Assembly: GCA_009746045.1 (NCBI GenBank) | Contig: RPFO01000079.1 | Location: 6,340,784 to 6,404,783, forward strand | Reading direction: 5' to 3' | Length of the DNA stretch: 64,000 bases | Source: Mesostigma viride | Taxonomy: Eukaryota; Streptophyta; Mesostigmatophyceae; Mesostigmatales; Mesostigmataceae | Part shown: positions 7,237 through 17,452 of the stretch, one piece after another | Layout: every line of letters starts with the position of its first letter | How positions within the stretch are numbered: the first letter of the stretch is position 1 | Notes under the pieces: model-generated | What the model saw: the letters and a program-made list of their open reading frames with translations, nothing else | What the model was told of the DNA's origin: nothing | Databases searched by the model: none | Position numbers and translations under genes: made by a program

Positions 7237-10200
7237 CATCCTTGTCCTTGTCCTTGTCCTTGTCCTTGTCCTTGTCCTTGTCCTTGTCCTTGTCCTTGTC
7301 CTTGTCCTTGTCCTTGTCCTTGTCCTTGTCCTTGTCCTTGTCCTTGTCCTTGTCCTTGTCCTTGTCCTTGTCCTTGTCCTTGTCCTTGTCCTTGTCCTTG
7401 TCCTTGTCCTTGTCCTTGTCCTTGTCCTTGTCCTTGTCCTTGTCCTTGTCCTTGTCCTTGTCCTTGTCCTTGTCCTTGTCCTTGTCCTTGTCCTTGTCCT
7501 TGTCCTTGTCCTTGTCCTTGTCCTTGTCCTTGTCCTTGTCCTTGTCCTTGTCCTTGTCCTTGTCCTTGTCCTTGTCCTTGTCCTTGTCCTTGTCCTTGTC
7601 CTTGTCCTTGTCCTTGTCCTTGTCCTTGTCCTTGTCCTTGTCCTTGTCCTTGTCCTTGTCCTTGTCCTTGTCCTTGTCCTTGTCCGCCTTGTCCTTGTCC
7701 TTGTCCTTGTCCTTGTCCTTGTCCTTGTCCTTGTCCTTGTCCTTGTCCTTGTCCTTGTCCTTGTCCTTGTCCTTGTCCTTGTCCTTGTCCTTGTCCTTGT
7801 CCTTGTCCTTGTCCTTGTCCTTGTCCTTGTCCTTGTCCTTGTCCTTGTCCTTGTCCTTGTCCTTGTCCTTGTCCTTGTCCTTGTCCTTGTCCTTGTCCTT
7901 GTCCTTGTCCTTGTCCTTGTCCTTGTCCTTGTCCTTGTCCTTGTCCTTGTCCTTGTCCTTGTCCTTGTCCTTGTCCTTGTCCTTGTCCGCCTTGTCCTTG
8001 TCCAGCCTTGTCCTTGTCCTTGTCCTTGTCCTTGTCCTTGTCCTTGTCCTTGTCCTTGTCCTTGTCCTTGTCCTTGTCCTTGTCCTTGTCCTTGTCCTTG
8101 TCCTTGTCCTTGTCCTTGTCCTTGTCCTTGTCCTTGTCCTTGTCCGTCCTTGTCCTTGTCCGCCTTGTCCTTGTCCTTGTCCTTGTCCTTGTCCTTGTCC
8201 TTGTCCTTGTCCTTGTCCTTGTCCTTGTCCTTGTCCTTGTCCTTGTCCTTGTCCTTGTCCTTGTCCTTGTCCTTGTCCTTGTCCTTGTCCTTGTCCTTGT
8301 CCTTGTCCTTGTCCTTGTCCTTGTCCTTGTCCTTGTCCTTGTCCTTGTCCTTGTCCTTGTCCTTGTCCTTGTCCGCCTTGTCCTTGTCCGTCCTTGTCCT
8401 TGTCCTTGTCCTTGTCCTTGTCCTTGTCCTTGTCCTTGTCCTTGTCCTTGTCCTTGTCCTTGTCCTTGTCCTTGTCCTTGTCCTTGTCCTTGTCCTTGTC
8501 CTTGTCCTTGTCCTTGTCCTTGTCCTTGTCCTTGTCCTTGTCCTTGTCCTTGTCCTTGTCCTTGTCCTTGTCCTTGTCCTTGTCCTTGTCCTTGTCCTTG
8601 TCCTTGTCCTTGTCCTTGTCCTTGTCCTTGTCCTTGTCCTTGTCCTTGTCCTTGTCCTTGTCCTTGTCCTTGTCCTTGTCCTTGTCCTTGTCCTTGTCCT
8701 TGTCCTTGTCCTTGTCCTTGTCCTTGTCCTTGTCCTTGTCCTTGTCCTTGTCCTTGTCCTTGTCCTTGTCCTTGTCCTTGTCCTTGTCCTTGTCCTTGTC
8801 CTTGTCCTTGTCCTTGTCCTTGTCCTTGTCCTTGTCCTTGTCCTTGTCCTTGTCCTTGTCCTTGTCCTTGTCCTTGTCCTTGTCCTTGTCCTTGTCCTTG
8901 TCCTTGTCCTTGTCCTTGTCCTTGTCCTTGTCCTTGTCCTTGTCCTTGTCCTTGTCCTTGTCCTTGTCCTTGTCCTTGTCCTTGTCCTTGTCCTTGTCCT
9001 TGTCCTTGTCCTTGTCCTTGTCCTTGTCCTTGTCCTTGTCCAGCCTTGTCCTTGTCCTTGTCCTTGTCCTTGTCCTTGTCCTTGTCCTTGTCCTTGTCCT
9101 TGTCCTTGTCCTTGTCCTTGTCCTTGTCCTTGTCCTTGTCCTTGTCCTTGTCCTTGTCCTTGTCCTTGTCCTTGTCCTTGTCCTTGTCCTTGTCCTTGTC
9201 CTTGTCCTTGTCCTTGTCCTTGTCCTTGTCCTTGTCCAGCCTTGTCCTTGTCCTTGTCCTTGTCCTTGTCCTTGTCCTTGTCCTTGTCCTTGTCCTTGTC
9301 CTTGTCCTTGTCCTTGTCCTTGTCCTTGTCCTTGTCCTTGTCCTTGTCCTTGTCCTTGTCCTTGTCCTTGTCCTTGTCCTTGTCCTTGTCCTTGTCCTTG
9401 TCCTTGTCCTTGTCCTTGTCCTTGTCCTTGTCCTTGTCCTTGTCCTTGTCCTTGTCCTTGTCCTTGTCCTTGTCCTTGTCCTTGTCCTTGTCCAGCCTTG
9501 TCCTTGTCCTTGTCCTTGTCCTTGTCCTTGTCCTTGTCCTTGTCCTTGTCCTTGTCCTTGTCCTTGTCCTTGTCCTTGTCCTTGTCCTTGTCCTTGTCCT
9601 TGTCCTTGTCCTTGTCCTTGTCCTTGTCCTTGTCCTTGTCCTTGTCCTTGTCCTTGTCCTTGTCCTTGTCCTTGTCCTTGTCCTTGTCCTTGTCCTTGTC
9701 CTTGTCCTTGTCCTTGTCCTTGTCCTTGTCCTTGTCCTTGTCCTTGTCCTTGTCCTTGTCCTTGTCCAGCCTTGTCCTTGTCCTTGTCCTTGTCCTTGTC
9801 CTTGTCCTTGTCCTTGTCCTTGTCCTTGTCCTTGTCCTTGTCCTTGTCCTTGTCCTTGTCCTTGTCCTTGTCCTTGTCCTTGTCCTTGTCCAGCCTTGTC
9901 CTTGTCCTTGTCCTTGTCCTTGTCCTTGTCCTTGTCCTTGTCCTTGTCCTTGTCCTTGTCCTTGTCCTTGTCCTTGTCCTTGTCCTTGTCCTTGTCCTTG
10001 TCCTTGTCCTTGTCCTTGTCCTTGTCCTTGTCCTTGTCCTTGTCCAGCCTTGTCCTTGTCCGCCTTGTCCTTGTCCTTGTCCTTGTCCTTGTCCTTGTCC
10101 TTGTCCTTGTCCTTGTCCTTGTCCTTGTCCTTGTCCTTGTCCTTGTCCTTGTCCTTGTCCTTGTCCTTGTCCTTGTCCTTGTCCTTGTCCTTGTCCTTGT

Positions 10201-10570
10201 CCTTGTCCTTGTCCTTGTCCTTGTCCTTGTCCTTGTCCTTGTCCTTGTCCTTGTCCTTGTCCTTGTCCTTGTCCTTGTCCTTGTCCTTGTCCTTGTCCTT
10301 GTCCTTGTCCTTGTCCTTGTCCTTGTCCTTGTCCTTGTCCTTGTCCTTGTCCTTGTCCTTGTCCTTGTCCTTGTCCTTGTCCTTGTCCTTGTCCTTGTCC
10401 TTGTCCTTGTCCTTGTCCTTGTCCTTGTCCTTGTCCTTGTCCTTGTCCTTGTCCTTGTCCTTGTCCTTGTCCTTGTCCTTGTCCTCGTCCTTGTCCTTGT
10501 CCTTGTCCTTGTCCTTGTCCTTGTCCTTGTCCTTGTCCTTGTCCTTGTCCTTGTCCTTGTCCTTGTCCTT
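7237..10570. repeat. 3.3-kb hexanucleotide satellite (CCTTGT)n
   Basis: About 550 copies of TTGTCC, almost perfect. Sparse interruptions insert AGCC (for example 9041, 9237, 9493, 9767, 9891, 10045), GCC (7686, 7988, 8161, 8374, 10060) or GTCC (8145, 8388). The 3- and 4-nt insertions change the reading frame, and all six frames stay open for kilobases (PC, SL, LV and GQ, DK, TR dipeptides). The long ORFs are artefacts. The minus strand is (GGACAA)n with regular GG pairs. Confidence 0.97.
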
Positions 10571-10574
10571 TTCT

Positions 10575-11425
10575 TGCTTGATTTTCTTGCGCCAACGGCC
10601 GTTGCAATTTGGAAATTAGGGTGTTATTTTTTTTTTGCCCAACGGCCGTCGGAACCTTGAAATTAGGGTGTGATTTTCATGCGCCAACGGCCGTTGGAAC
10701 CCGTAAATTAGGGTGTGATTTTCATGCGCCAACGGCCGTCGGAACCTTAAAATTAGGGTGTGATTTTCATGCGCCAACGGCCGTTGGAACCTGGAAATTA
10801 GGGTGTTATTTTTCTGTCGCCAACGGCCGTTGGAACCTGGAAATGAAGGTGTCATTTTTCTCGCGCCAACGGCCGTTGGAACCTGGAAATTAGGGTGTTA
10901 TTTTCATGCGCCAACGGCCGTTGGAACCTGGAAAATAGGGTGTGATTTTTCTCGCGCCAACGGCCGTTGGAACCTGGAAAATAGGGTGTCATTTTTCTCG
11001 CGCCAACGGCCGTTGGAACCTGGAAATTAGGGTGTGATTTTTCTGTCGCCAACGGCCGTTGGAACCTGGAAATTAGGGTGTGATTTTCATGCGCCAACGG
11101 CCGTTGGAACCTGTAAATTAGGGTGTGATTTTCATGCGCCAACGGCCGTTGGAACCTGTAAATTAGGGTGTGATTTTCATGCGCCAACGGCCGCCGGAAC
11201 CTTAAAATTAGGGTGTGATTTTCATGCGCCAACGGCCGTTGGAACCTGGAAATTAGGGTGTTATTTTTCTGTCGCCAACGGCCGTTGGAACCTGGAAATT
11301 AGGGTGTGATTTTCATGCGCCAACGGCCGTTGGAACCTGTAAATTAGGGTGTGATTTTCATGCGCCCACGGCCGTTGGAACCTGGAAATTAGGGTGTTAT
11401 TTTTCTGTCGCCAACGGCCGTTGGA
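10575..11425. repeat. 45-46 bp tandem array carrying the island palindrome, about 19 copies
   Basis: Units run GCGCCAACGGCCGTTGGAAC, then CTGGAAATTAGGGTGTGATTTTCAT. The period is 45 at 10681, 10726 and 10771. Most units keep the perfect dyad; a few have GTCGG or GCCGG in the right arm. The array begins directly at the end of the hexamer satellite and runs into the promoter of the next ORF. Confidence 0.95.
11412..11423 (+). promoter_or_regulatory. Last palindrome of the array, upstream of ORF 8
   Basis: CAACGGCCGTTG ending 30 nt before ATG 11454. It is shorter than the 40-45 nt spacing elsewhere, so either the start differs or the spacing tolerates variation. Confidence 0.35.
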
Positions 11426-11453
11426 ACATAGTACTGACCTTCCGGCTATCTGT

Positions 11454-12671
11454 ATGTTTTTTGCATGTGATCAGGGGCGTCCGTCAAGGCAGAGAACGGA
11501 CGAAGAGCGGAGGAAGTGGGCTTACAAGATTGAACATAACTGTTCGGAAAGGCATCTCACAACATTTTTTGAGGACTGGCGCCAACGAGCACCGGGCACC
11601 GACTTATGGTCGGTTATTGTGAAGACCTTTGAGAGGAAGGGGCTGCTGACGACACGTGCTGGAAATGCGAAGCCCAGCATTTTGGACTCCTGGGAGCCAG
11701 CGCCGTCCTCTCAAGTGCACGACAAGAATCTAACTGACACCATACAGGCGGCGTTTCATCTGCGGCAGAAGATACGCCTAGTTCCAGACGATGTCGACAT
11801 CGTGGGGGGGTCCGCGATTGCGACTCAAGTACGGGCCCCCACGGAGAACTTGTGCCAACTCCCGGAACTCATGCGGCATCGGACGGTGACGGTGCGGAAT
11901 TGTAGGGGGCTCGCGCCGTGGTTCGTGGGGGCCGGCACAAGTCTGACAAAAGCAAAATGTGCCGTGCCGATCTTCCGGTTTGCGTGGCAGGTGCTGGCAG
12001 ACCGTGATCCAGGTCTCTACAATTTATGGGTGCAGAGGAGTGAAATGGTTCCTTACCACATTAAAATACTGACGGGGGACGACAGTGACCGTGCCGTGCA
12101 GAGGTTCGGATACTATCGTTCGCCAACGGCCGAGGAAGCCATGTCCATTCTCCGGACGGACTCCCTGAAGGACATGGCGGCCGCTTGCTCAGACGAGTTG
12201 ATCACCATGGAGTTGGATCCGTCCGAGTGGTCAAATGAATCTGAGCGTCAGGCAGTAGTTGACCTGACGACATCCGCGCTGGGGAGCTTGAACATCTCGG
12301 ACCATGCCGGCCTTAAGGGTAAATTTCCAGACCAGACGCCTTGCGTGTTTGTGCAGTTTGCCGTGCTGGACGGCAACCACTACACGCAGATGTTGAAGTC
12401 CGTGATTTTCGAGGGCTCTGACGAGCAAGTGAGTACTGCGATAGCTGGCGAGATTGCGGGTACACAAAAGGGCAAGTTCGTGGAGACAACCGACGAGGCG
12501 TTTGATTTGTGGAGGGGGTTGGTGAGGGACGCGGACAAGTTCAAGTACACCAATCTGGACGTGCTCAAGGGCTGGGAGGTGGAGGGGGAAGCACTGATCC
12601 CGCCCATGAAGGACATGCGGACGCAAAAGGTAAATATAACGGATCGGGTGTGGGAACGTTTTAGGCACTAG
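11454..12671 (+). CDS. Island ORF 8, unidentified 405-aa protein
   Basis: A clean 405-aa ORF flanked on both sides by palindrome arrays. It begins MFFACDQGRPSRQR. Composition is that of a soluble globular protein with no obvious signal peptide, membrane segment or recognisable catalytic motif. A partial island motif (CCAACGGCCGA, about 12122) lies inside the coding sequence. The first 20 bases contain a pyrimidine-rich TTTTTTGCATGTGATCAG, which could be a 3' splice site, so the true N-terminus may differ. The whole island lacks close similarity to families I know. Confidence 0.65.
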   Translation: MFFACDQGRPSRQRTDEERRKWAYKIEHNCSERHLTTFFEDWRQRAPGTDLWSVIVKTFERKGLLTTRAGNAKPSILDSWEPAPSSQVHDKNLTDTIQAAFHLRQKIRLVPDDVDIVGGSAIATQVRAPTENLCQLPELMRHRTVTVRNCRGLAPWFVGAGTSLTKAKCAVPIFRFAWQVLADRDPGLYNLWVQRSEMVPYHIKILTGDDSDRAVQRFGYYRSPTAEEAMSILRTDSLKDMAAACSDELITMELDPSEWSNESERQAVVDLTTSALGSLNISDHAGLKGKFPDQTPCVFVQFAVLDGNHYTQMLKSVIFEGSDEQVSTAIAGEIAGTQKGKFVETTDEAFDLWRGLVRDADKFKYTNLDVLKGWEVEGEALIPPMKDMRTQKVNITDRVWERFRH

Positions 12672-12674
12672 ATG

Positions 12675-13030
12675 TTATTTTTCTTGCGCCAACGGCCGTT
12701 GGAACCTGGAAATTAGGGTGTGATTTTTCTTGCGCCAACGGCCGTTGGAAACTGGAAATTAGTGTGTGATTTTTCTTGCGCCAACGGCCGTTGGAACCTG
12801 GAAATTAGGGTGTCATTTTTCCTGCGCCAACGGCCGTTGGAACCTGGAAATTTGGTTGATATTTTTCTTGCGCCAACGGCCGTTGGAACCTGGAAATTCG
12901 GTCGACATTTTTCTTGCGCCAACGGCCGTTGGAGCCTGGAAATTAGGGTGTGATTTTTCTTGCGCCAACGGCCGTTGGAACCTGGAAATTAGTGTGTGAT
13001 TTTTCTTGCGCCAACGGCCGTTGGAACCTG
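12675..13030. repeat. 45-46 bp palindrome array, 8 copies, left of the large insertion
   Basis: Same unit as the 10575-11425 array but with ATTTTTCTTGC in place of ATTTTCATGC. Its last unit is cut at GGAACCTG/CCAGG, where the 13.4-kb insertion starts. The array resumes at 26435. Confidence 0.95.
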
Positions 13031-13139
13031 CCAGGTTTCAGGAGGGGATTCATAAGTGTTTGCTCAATTTCATAAATTTTACTCAATTTTTCCACATGTG
13101 ATTAAATCCTTATATTTGTCAATAAAGCAGGGGTCATCC

Positions 13140-14262
13140 AGCCTTCAGACCATGAAAATAGACCACCCACAAAAATTGGGCTCATTCTGAGCTCAAATGG
13201 TGACATGTGACAGCATACATGTGCAGTTTTTCGTCATTTCCCCCCTTTTCTTAAATGAAACAAATATGAATAGTGAACAAATGAACTCATATCAGGCTGG
13301 ATTCTTGCAGGCAGCATTTATACCATGAAAATAGACCACCCACAAAAATTGGGCTCATTCTGAGCTCAAATGGTGACATGTGACAGCATACATGTGCAGT
13401 TTTTCGTCATTTTCCCCCTTTTCTTACATGAAACAAATATGAACAGTGGACAAATGAACTCGTATCAGGCTGGGTTCTTGCAGGCAGCATCTAGACCATG
13501 AAAATAGACCACCCACAAAAATTGGGCTCATTCTGAGCTCAAATGGTGACATTTGACCGCATACATGTGCAGTTTTTCGTCATTTTCCCCCTTTTCTTAC
13601 ATGAAACAAATATGAATAGTGAACAAATGAACTCATATCAGGCTGGATTCTTGCAGGCAGCATCTAGACCATGAAAATAGACCACCCACAAAAATTGGGC
13701 TCATTCTGAGCTCAAATGGTGACATGTGACAGTATAAATATGCAGTTTTACGCCATTTTCATCGTTTTCTTACACGAAATAAATAGGAATCATGACCAAA
13801 TGAGCTCATATCGAGCTGGATTCTTGCAAGCTACATTTAAACCATAATACTAGACCACCTACAAAAATTGGGCTCATTCTGAGCTCAAATGGTGACATGT
13901 GACAGTGTAAATATGCAACCTTTTGTCATTTGCACCGGTTTCTTACATGAAACAAATAGGAATCATGAACCAATGAACTCATATCCAGCTGGATTCTTGC
14001 AAGCTACATTTAAACCTGATTACTACACCACCTACAAAAATTGGGCTCATTATGAGCTCAAATGGTGACATGTGACAGTATGAATATGCAGTTTTACGCC
14101 ATTTGCACCGGTTTCTTACATGAAACAAATAGGAATCATGACCAAATGAACTCATATCAAGCTGGATTCTTGCAAGCAACATTTAAACCATAATACTAGA
14201 CCACCTACAAAAATTGGGCTCATTCGATCTGAGCTCAAATGGTGACATGTGACAGTATATGA
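13140..14262. repeat. 173-bp satellite, 7 copies, left arm
   Basis: AAAAATTGGGCTCATT recurs at 13171, 13344, 13517, 13690, 13863, 14036 and 14209, exactly 173 bp apart. Divergence increases toward the inside. Units contain GAGCTCAAATGGTGACATGTGA. Confidence 0.95.
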
Positions 14263-14305
14263 AAAGAGACAACAAACGTGGACTGAAGCATTGGCACGCT
14301 GAGCC
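14263..14305. repeat. Interrupted 66-bp tandem repeat, left of the Copia element
   Basis: GAAAAGAGACAACAAACGTGG followed by a GCAC-GC-GAGCC end matches the units at 20461-20640. The Copia element inserted into this repeat and duplicated GAGCC (14301-14305). Confidence 0.8.
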
Positions 14306-14650
14306 AGTTGAGTAACTCTAGAGCCCTAGGATCTGGCTCTAAGTTCCCCATGTCCGTCCGCACGCCTCCCGCTAGCGTCCGCTAAGCCGCCGGCTATAAT
14401 CCGGCGGTCCGACGCGGGCGACCGGTCTAAGGGCGGCGCCTAGGGCCGGCGCCACCTAGGCCCCAGTCCGGGGCCTTATCCGGGTCAGTACGGACGGCTA
14501 GCTTGTCCCACGGTTACGGCTAACCGGATAGGGTTTGCTGGCTAAGACATAAACCAGTGGTGGGCCAGCTCCGACGGTAGTTCTCTGTGTTCACCTTATC
14601 CCAAGCTCAACGTGACCGACCGCCATAGCTGAGCCGGTCGGGCTTTAACT
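14306..14650 (+). repeat. 5' LTR of the Copia element
   Basis: 345 bp, GC-rich, with an internal CCGCCGGCTATAATCCGGCGG hairpin that could hold the TATA-like signal (near 14390-14410). It is identical by eye to 20116-20460. The short terminal inverted repeat is AGTT/AACT. Confidence 0.95.
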
Positions 14651-14669
14651 TGTATTCATAAAAATCCCG

Positions 14670-16700
14670 ATGGCTTCCGGTACACGGAGCCGCACGGGCG
14701 AACACACAGATACGCCAAGTGGCGAGGCCGCAGGGTCCGTCCTGCCACGCTTTAGTGCGGACGAGGCCACGAGGTTGATGCAAACCCTCGTGGCGCAACC
14801 GGAACTGGCCAAGCAGTTCAAGCATCTCATGCTGGCTGCTGACGATGCACTAAATCGCGGCCCTCTCAAGCAAACGGAGGTGCCCGCAGATCTACCGGCC
14901 GACTATACGGCGGACGACGCAGCAGATTTTCTAGCTGCTCTCAAGCGTCTGCGCGATGGACGCGCAGACAAAGATTCGGAGCTGATTGGCAAGTTCCGTG
15001 CAGTATTCTGCAGTACAACAAAGCACCCAAACATTGCCAATCTAGTTCGCATTGCGGACGACAACAAACAAACCTGGGAAGTTTTTTACAACGGTCTAGA
15101 TGCCCACTTGTCGCGGTCTAAGGAAGAGGCCGACGAGCAAGCCTTCAACGACTTCGAGGGCTATGCAGTTAATAAGGCAAATTTGCCCGGGGCTGCACGT
15201 GATTTCCAGGTCTTCGTGCACAAGCACAAGCTGCTAGATACTCTCAAGCCCATTTTCCTGTGCAATCGATTTCTCAAGAAATGCGACCTGTCGTCGGATG
15301 TGCATCTGACCATAGCGACGGAACTCAAAAAGAAGAGTGCCGTCAGTTTCGACGAGGGCATGCTGTATTTGATCTCATGCTTCAAGAGTGCGCAGTCCAA
15401 GCCGGCTGCCTCGGCTGCTCTGCCATCCCTGCGCAAGGTGGATGCCGGCGCGTCTTCTTCTTCAGGCGCAGAGGCTCCAATTACGCGGTCGGAGCTTACG
15501 GCCATCCTGAAAAAGGTCGTCGGCCACGGCAACAACGGGGGCCAGCGAGGGCGCAAGCGCGGGCATGGTGGCGACGCCAAGCAGGGTGATAATCCCCCGG
15601 CCAAGCGGCAGCAGGGGGCGTCTACTGACCGCAAGCAACGCTGTGAGCGCTGCTTCGGACGTCGCCATGTCCGGGATGACTGCCGAGTTCGCCCGGACCT
15701 GGAGCTCGAGGACAACCTTTGCCGCAAGTGCCACGACGTTCTGCGTGGTCACAGCGTGGAGGCGTGCAAGGCCAAGCGCATCGTCGTCCACGGCACACGC
15801 GAGGAGTGGGCAGAGCGACGGGCAGCACGAAAGTCAGGTGAGAGCACGCTCGATACCCCTTCTTTTGCTCAATGCGTCACGCTGAACCGGGCCGTCGTAG
15901 AGCCTGACGTCGTTCCTAAAAGCAACGTGACTGCATCCTCTGTCTCATTCCGTGATGTGCTCACGCAATCCGTTGATGCTGCTCTGGCTCTGTCGCGCCA
16001 GGATCACGTGCTTCCTGAGCACGGGTCTACAATGCGTGACCTAAGCAATGTGGTGTCTTCTAGGTCGGGTGTGTACAACGCCGAGCGACCAAGCACTACT
16101 GCAGCACCCCAGCTAGATACTGGGGCGGTTGGGCCTATGAGGAATGTTGTGACAGTGCAAGAGAATGCTGGGCGGGCAGATGTTCTCGGTACACACCACC
16201 CTAGTGTGGATCTTCACATTGGCAAGGTGCTCACACGGGCGGCCTTTCGTGCAGCCTCTGAAGCTGCCCAGTTAGCCAATGTCACTACCCCAGTAGTCAC
16301 CCCACCTGTTGAGAATCCTGACAATGCCACTGCACCTCAGGCTGTCACCCTGAAACTGTTAGCATACCAGATGCACCGTGCATACGGGCATGAGGCCCAA
16401 GCCGAGGTAGAGGGGGCACACATGTTGGGGGCACCTTTATACAACGAGCTGAAGAATGTGCGTGCTCAGTGTCCTGCCTGCATCAAGATCAGGAAGAAGT
16501 CGCGTAGGCGGCATGCCAAGACTCCACCCTTGGAGCGAGGGTACCTTGTGGGGGATGTCATGCACATGGAAGGGGGGGACACCTATTTCATAGTCAAGGA
16601 TAGGTTCAGCAAGGCCACCTACATTGAGCCGCTGCCCACATGTTTGAGGCTGACCTGCACAGGGCTATCAAGATCAGCCTGGCTTTCTTTCATCCCGTAG
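14670..16700 (+). CDS. Copia Gag plus integrase N-terminal part
   Basis: A 676-aa frame. Residues 1-240 are a Gag-like helical region. 285-320 is basic. A canonical CCHC knuckle is at C325-x2-C328-x4-H333-x4-C338, with a second, longer-spaced one at C351, C354, H361, C366. After about 200 residues of linker comes the integrase HHCC domain (H569, H574, C601, C604). The start of the catalytic core (GDVMHMEGGD, then DRFSKATYIEPLPT) follows. The first catalytic Asp is not obvious; Glu stands near its place. The frame is lost after PLPT (about 16640), where the integrase continues in the next ORF. The ATG lies only 19 nt after the LTR. Confidence 0.85.
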   Translation: MASGTRSRTGEHTDTPSGEAAGSVLPRFSADEATRLMQTLVAQPELAKQFKHLMLAADDALNRGPLKQTEVPADLPADYTADDAADFLAALKRLRDGRADKDSELIGKFRAVFCSTTKHPNIANLVRIADDNKQTWEVFYNGLDAHLSRSKEEADEQAFNDFEGYAVNKANLPGAARDFQVFVHKHKLLDTLKPIFLCNRFLKKCDLSSDVHLTIATELKKKSAVSFDEGMLYLISCFKSAQSKPAASAALPSLRKVDAGASSSSGAEAPITRSELTAILKKVVGHGNNGGQRGRKRGHGGDAKQGDNPPAKRQQGASTDRKQRCERCFGRRHVRDDCRVRPDLELEDNLCRKCHDVLRGHSVEACKAKRIVVHGTREEWAERRAARKSGESTLDTPSFAQCVTLNRAVVEPDVVPKSNVTASSVSFRDVLTQSVDAALALSRQDHVLPEHGSTMRDLSNVVSSRSGVYNAERPSTTAAPQLDTGAVGPMRNVVTVQENAGRADVLGTHHPSVDLHIGKVLTRAAFRAASEAAQLANVTTPVVTPPVENPDNATAPQAVTLKLLAYQMHRAYGHEAQAEVEGAHMLGAPLYNELKNVRAQCPACIKIRKKSRRRHAKTPPLERGYLVGDVMHMEGGDTYFIVKDRFSKATYIEPLPTCLRLTCTGLSRSAWLSFIP

Positions 16701-17452
16701 TGGAGCTCATGCTAGACCAGCAGTTCCGCTGTGTGCAAGGTTTGCCGGGGATGGAGGCCGTGGTCATCGTGGGGCGTGAGGATCACGGCAATATGGGCAT
16801 GATAGATCGCACTGTAAGCTATGTCAAGACTGTGGCAGCCAAGCGACAGGATAACCCACATGGCAAATCCTACGCGGTCAAGACGGCGTGGTGCAAGGAG
16901 CTCATGCATGTGTGCAACCATAGGCACGTGCTTGATGTCAAGGGCTTTGGGCTAGTCACGCCTCGGGGGCTGTCAGCGGGCACCTACTCACCCGAGGTAG
17001 TAGAGGCATACCAACAGCATCTACAGGATACCGCCGCCAAGCTGCGGCTCAAGGATGCCACGCTGCCTGATTTGTCTAGCGCTTTTGAGGTCGGGCAGTT
17101 GGTCATGTTCCACAAGGAGAGCTCGCCCAGCGGCAAACGGGGCACCATGCAGGGGCCTGGGGCCATCACAAAGTTAGACTGGCCGCTGCGGGTCATAGAC
17201 ATAGAGTGGAATGATCGGGTGTATAGGGTACCATGGGCATCGGTGGCAGGCTATAAGCAAGGGGATAGCATGGAGAGTGAGCTGGCAGCCAACAGGGCAC
17301 TGGGGTGGGTAGTGAAGGATAATGCGCCTGTCGTAGCATCTGAGGTGGTACCCCACGGGTCGCTCCCAGGGGCAGACACAGCTACACCCCCCCCTCCCCT
17401 GGGCCCCAATATGACCCCGTGGATGGGTGGGATGAGGATGGGGTGGGTTTGA
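16640..17452 (+). CDS. Copia integrase C-terminal part, -1 frame
   Basis: This frame continues the integrase core directly after PLPT. It contains VELMLDQQF and EDHGNMGMIDRTVSYVK, in the position of the usual NGxAERxxRT motif but with Asp where the catalytic Glu is expected. A C-terminal beta-rich domain (FEVGQLVMFHKE, RVYRVPWASV) resembles a DNA-binding tail. It overlaps the previous ORF by 61 nt and the next by 34 nt, each in a -1 relation. Either programmed slippage or inactivating indels could explain this. I see no canonical slippery heptamer in phase. Confidence 0.75.
   Translation: MFEADLHRAIKISLAFFHPVVELMLDQQFRCVQGLPGMEAVVIVGREDHGNMGMIDRTVSYVKTVAAKRQDNPHGKSYAVKTAWCKELMHVCNHRHVLDVKGFGLVTPRGLSAGTYSPEVVEAYQQHLQDTAAKLRLKDATLPDLSSAFEVGQLVMFHKESSPSGKRGTMQGPGAITKLDWPLRVIDIEWNDRVYRVPWASVAGYKQGDSMESELAANRALGWVVKDNAPVVASEVVPHGSLPGADTATPPPPLGPNMTPWMGGMRMGWV

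Noticed and set aside
6729-10660. ORFs of 800-1290 codons on both strands
   Set aside because: They are dipeptide translations of the hexamer satellite, open in all six frames because the unit contains no stop.
10575-11425. CRISPR-like array
   Set aside because: Repeats are contiguous 45-bp tandems without unique spacers, in a eukaryotic context.
10575-13030. Telomere-like TTAGGG in each unit
   Set aside because: It occurs once per 45-bp unit, not in tandem.
15460-15890. Overlapping ORFs of about 100 codons inside the Copia gag
   Set aside because: Shadows of the gag frame, which has clear CCHC knuckles.
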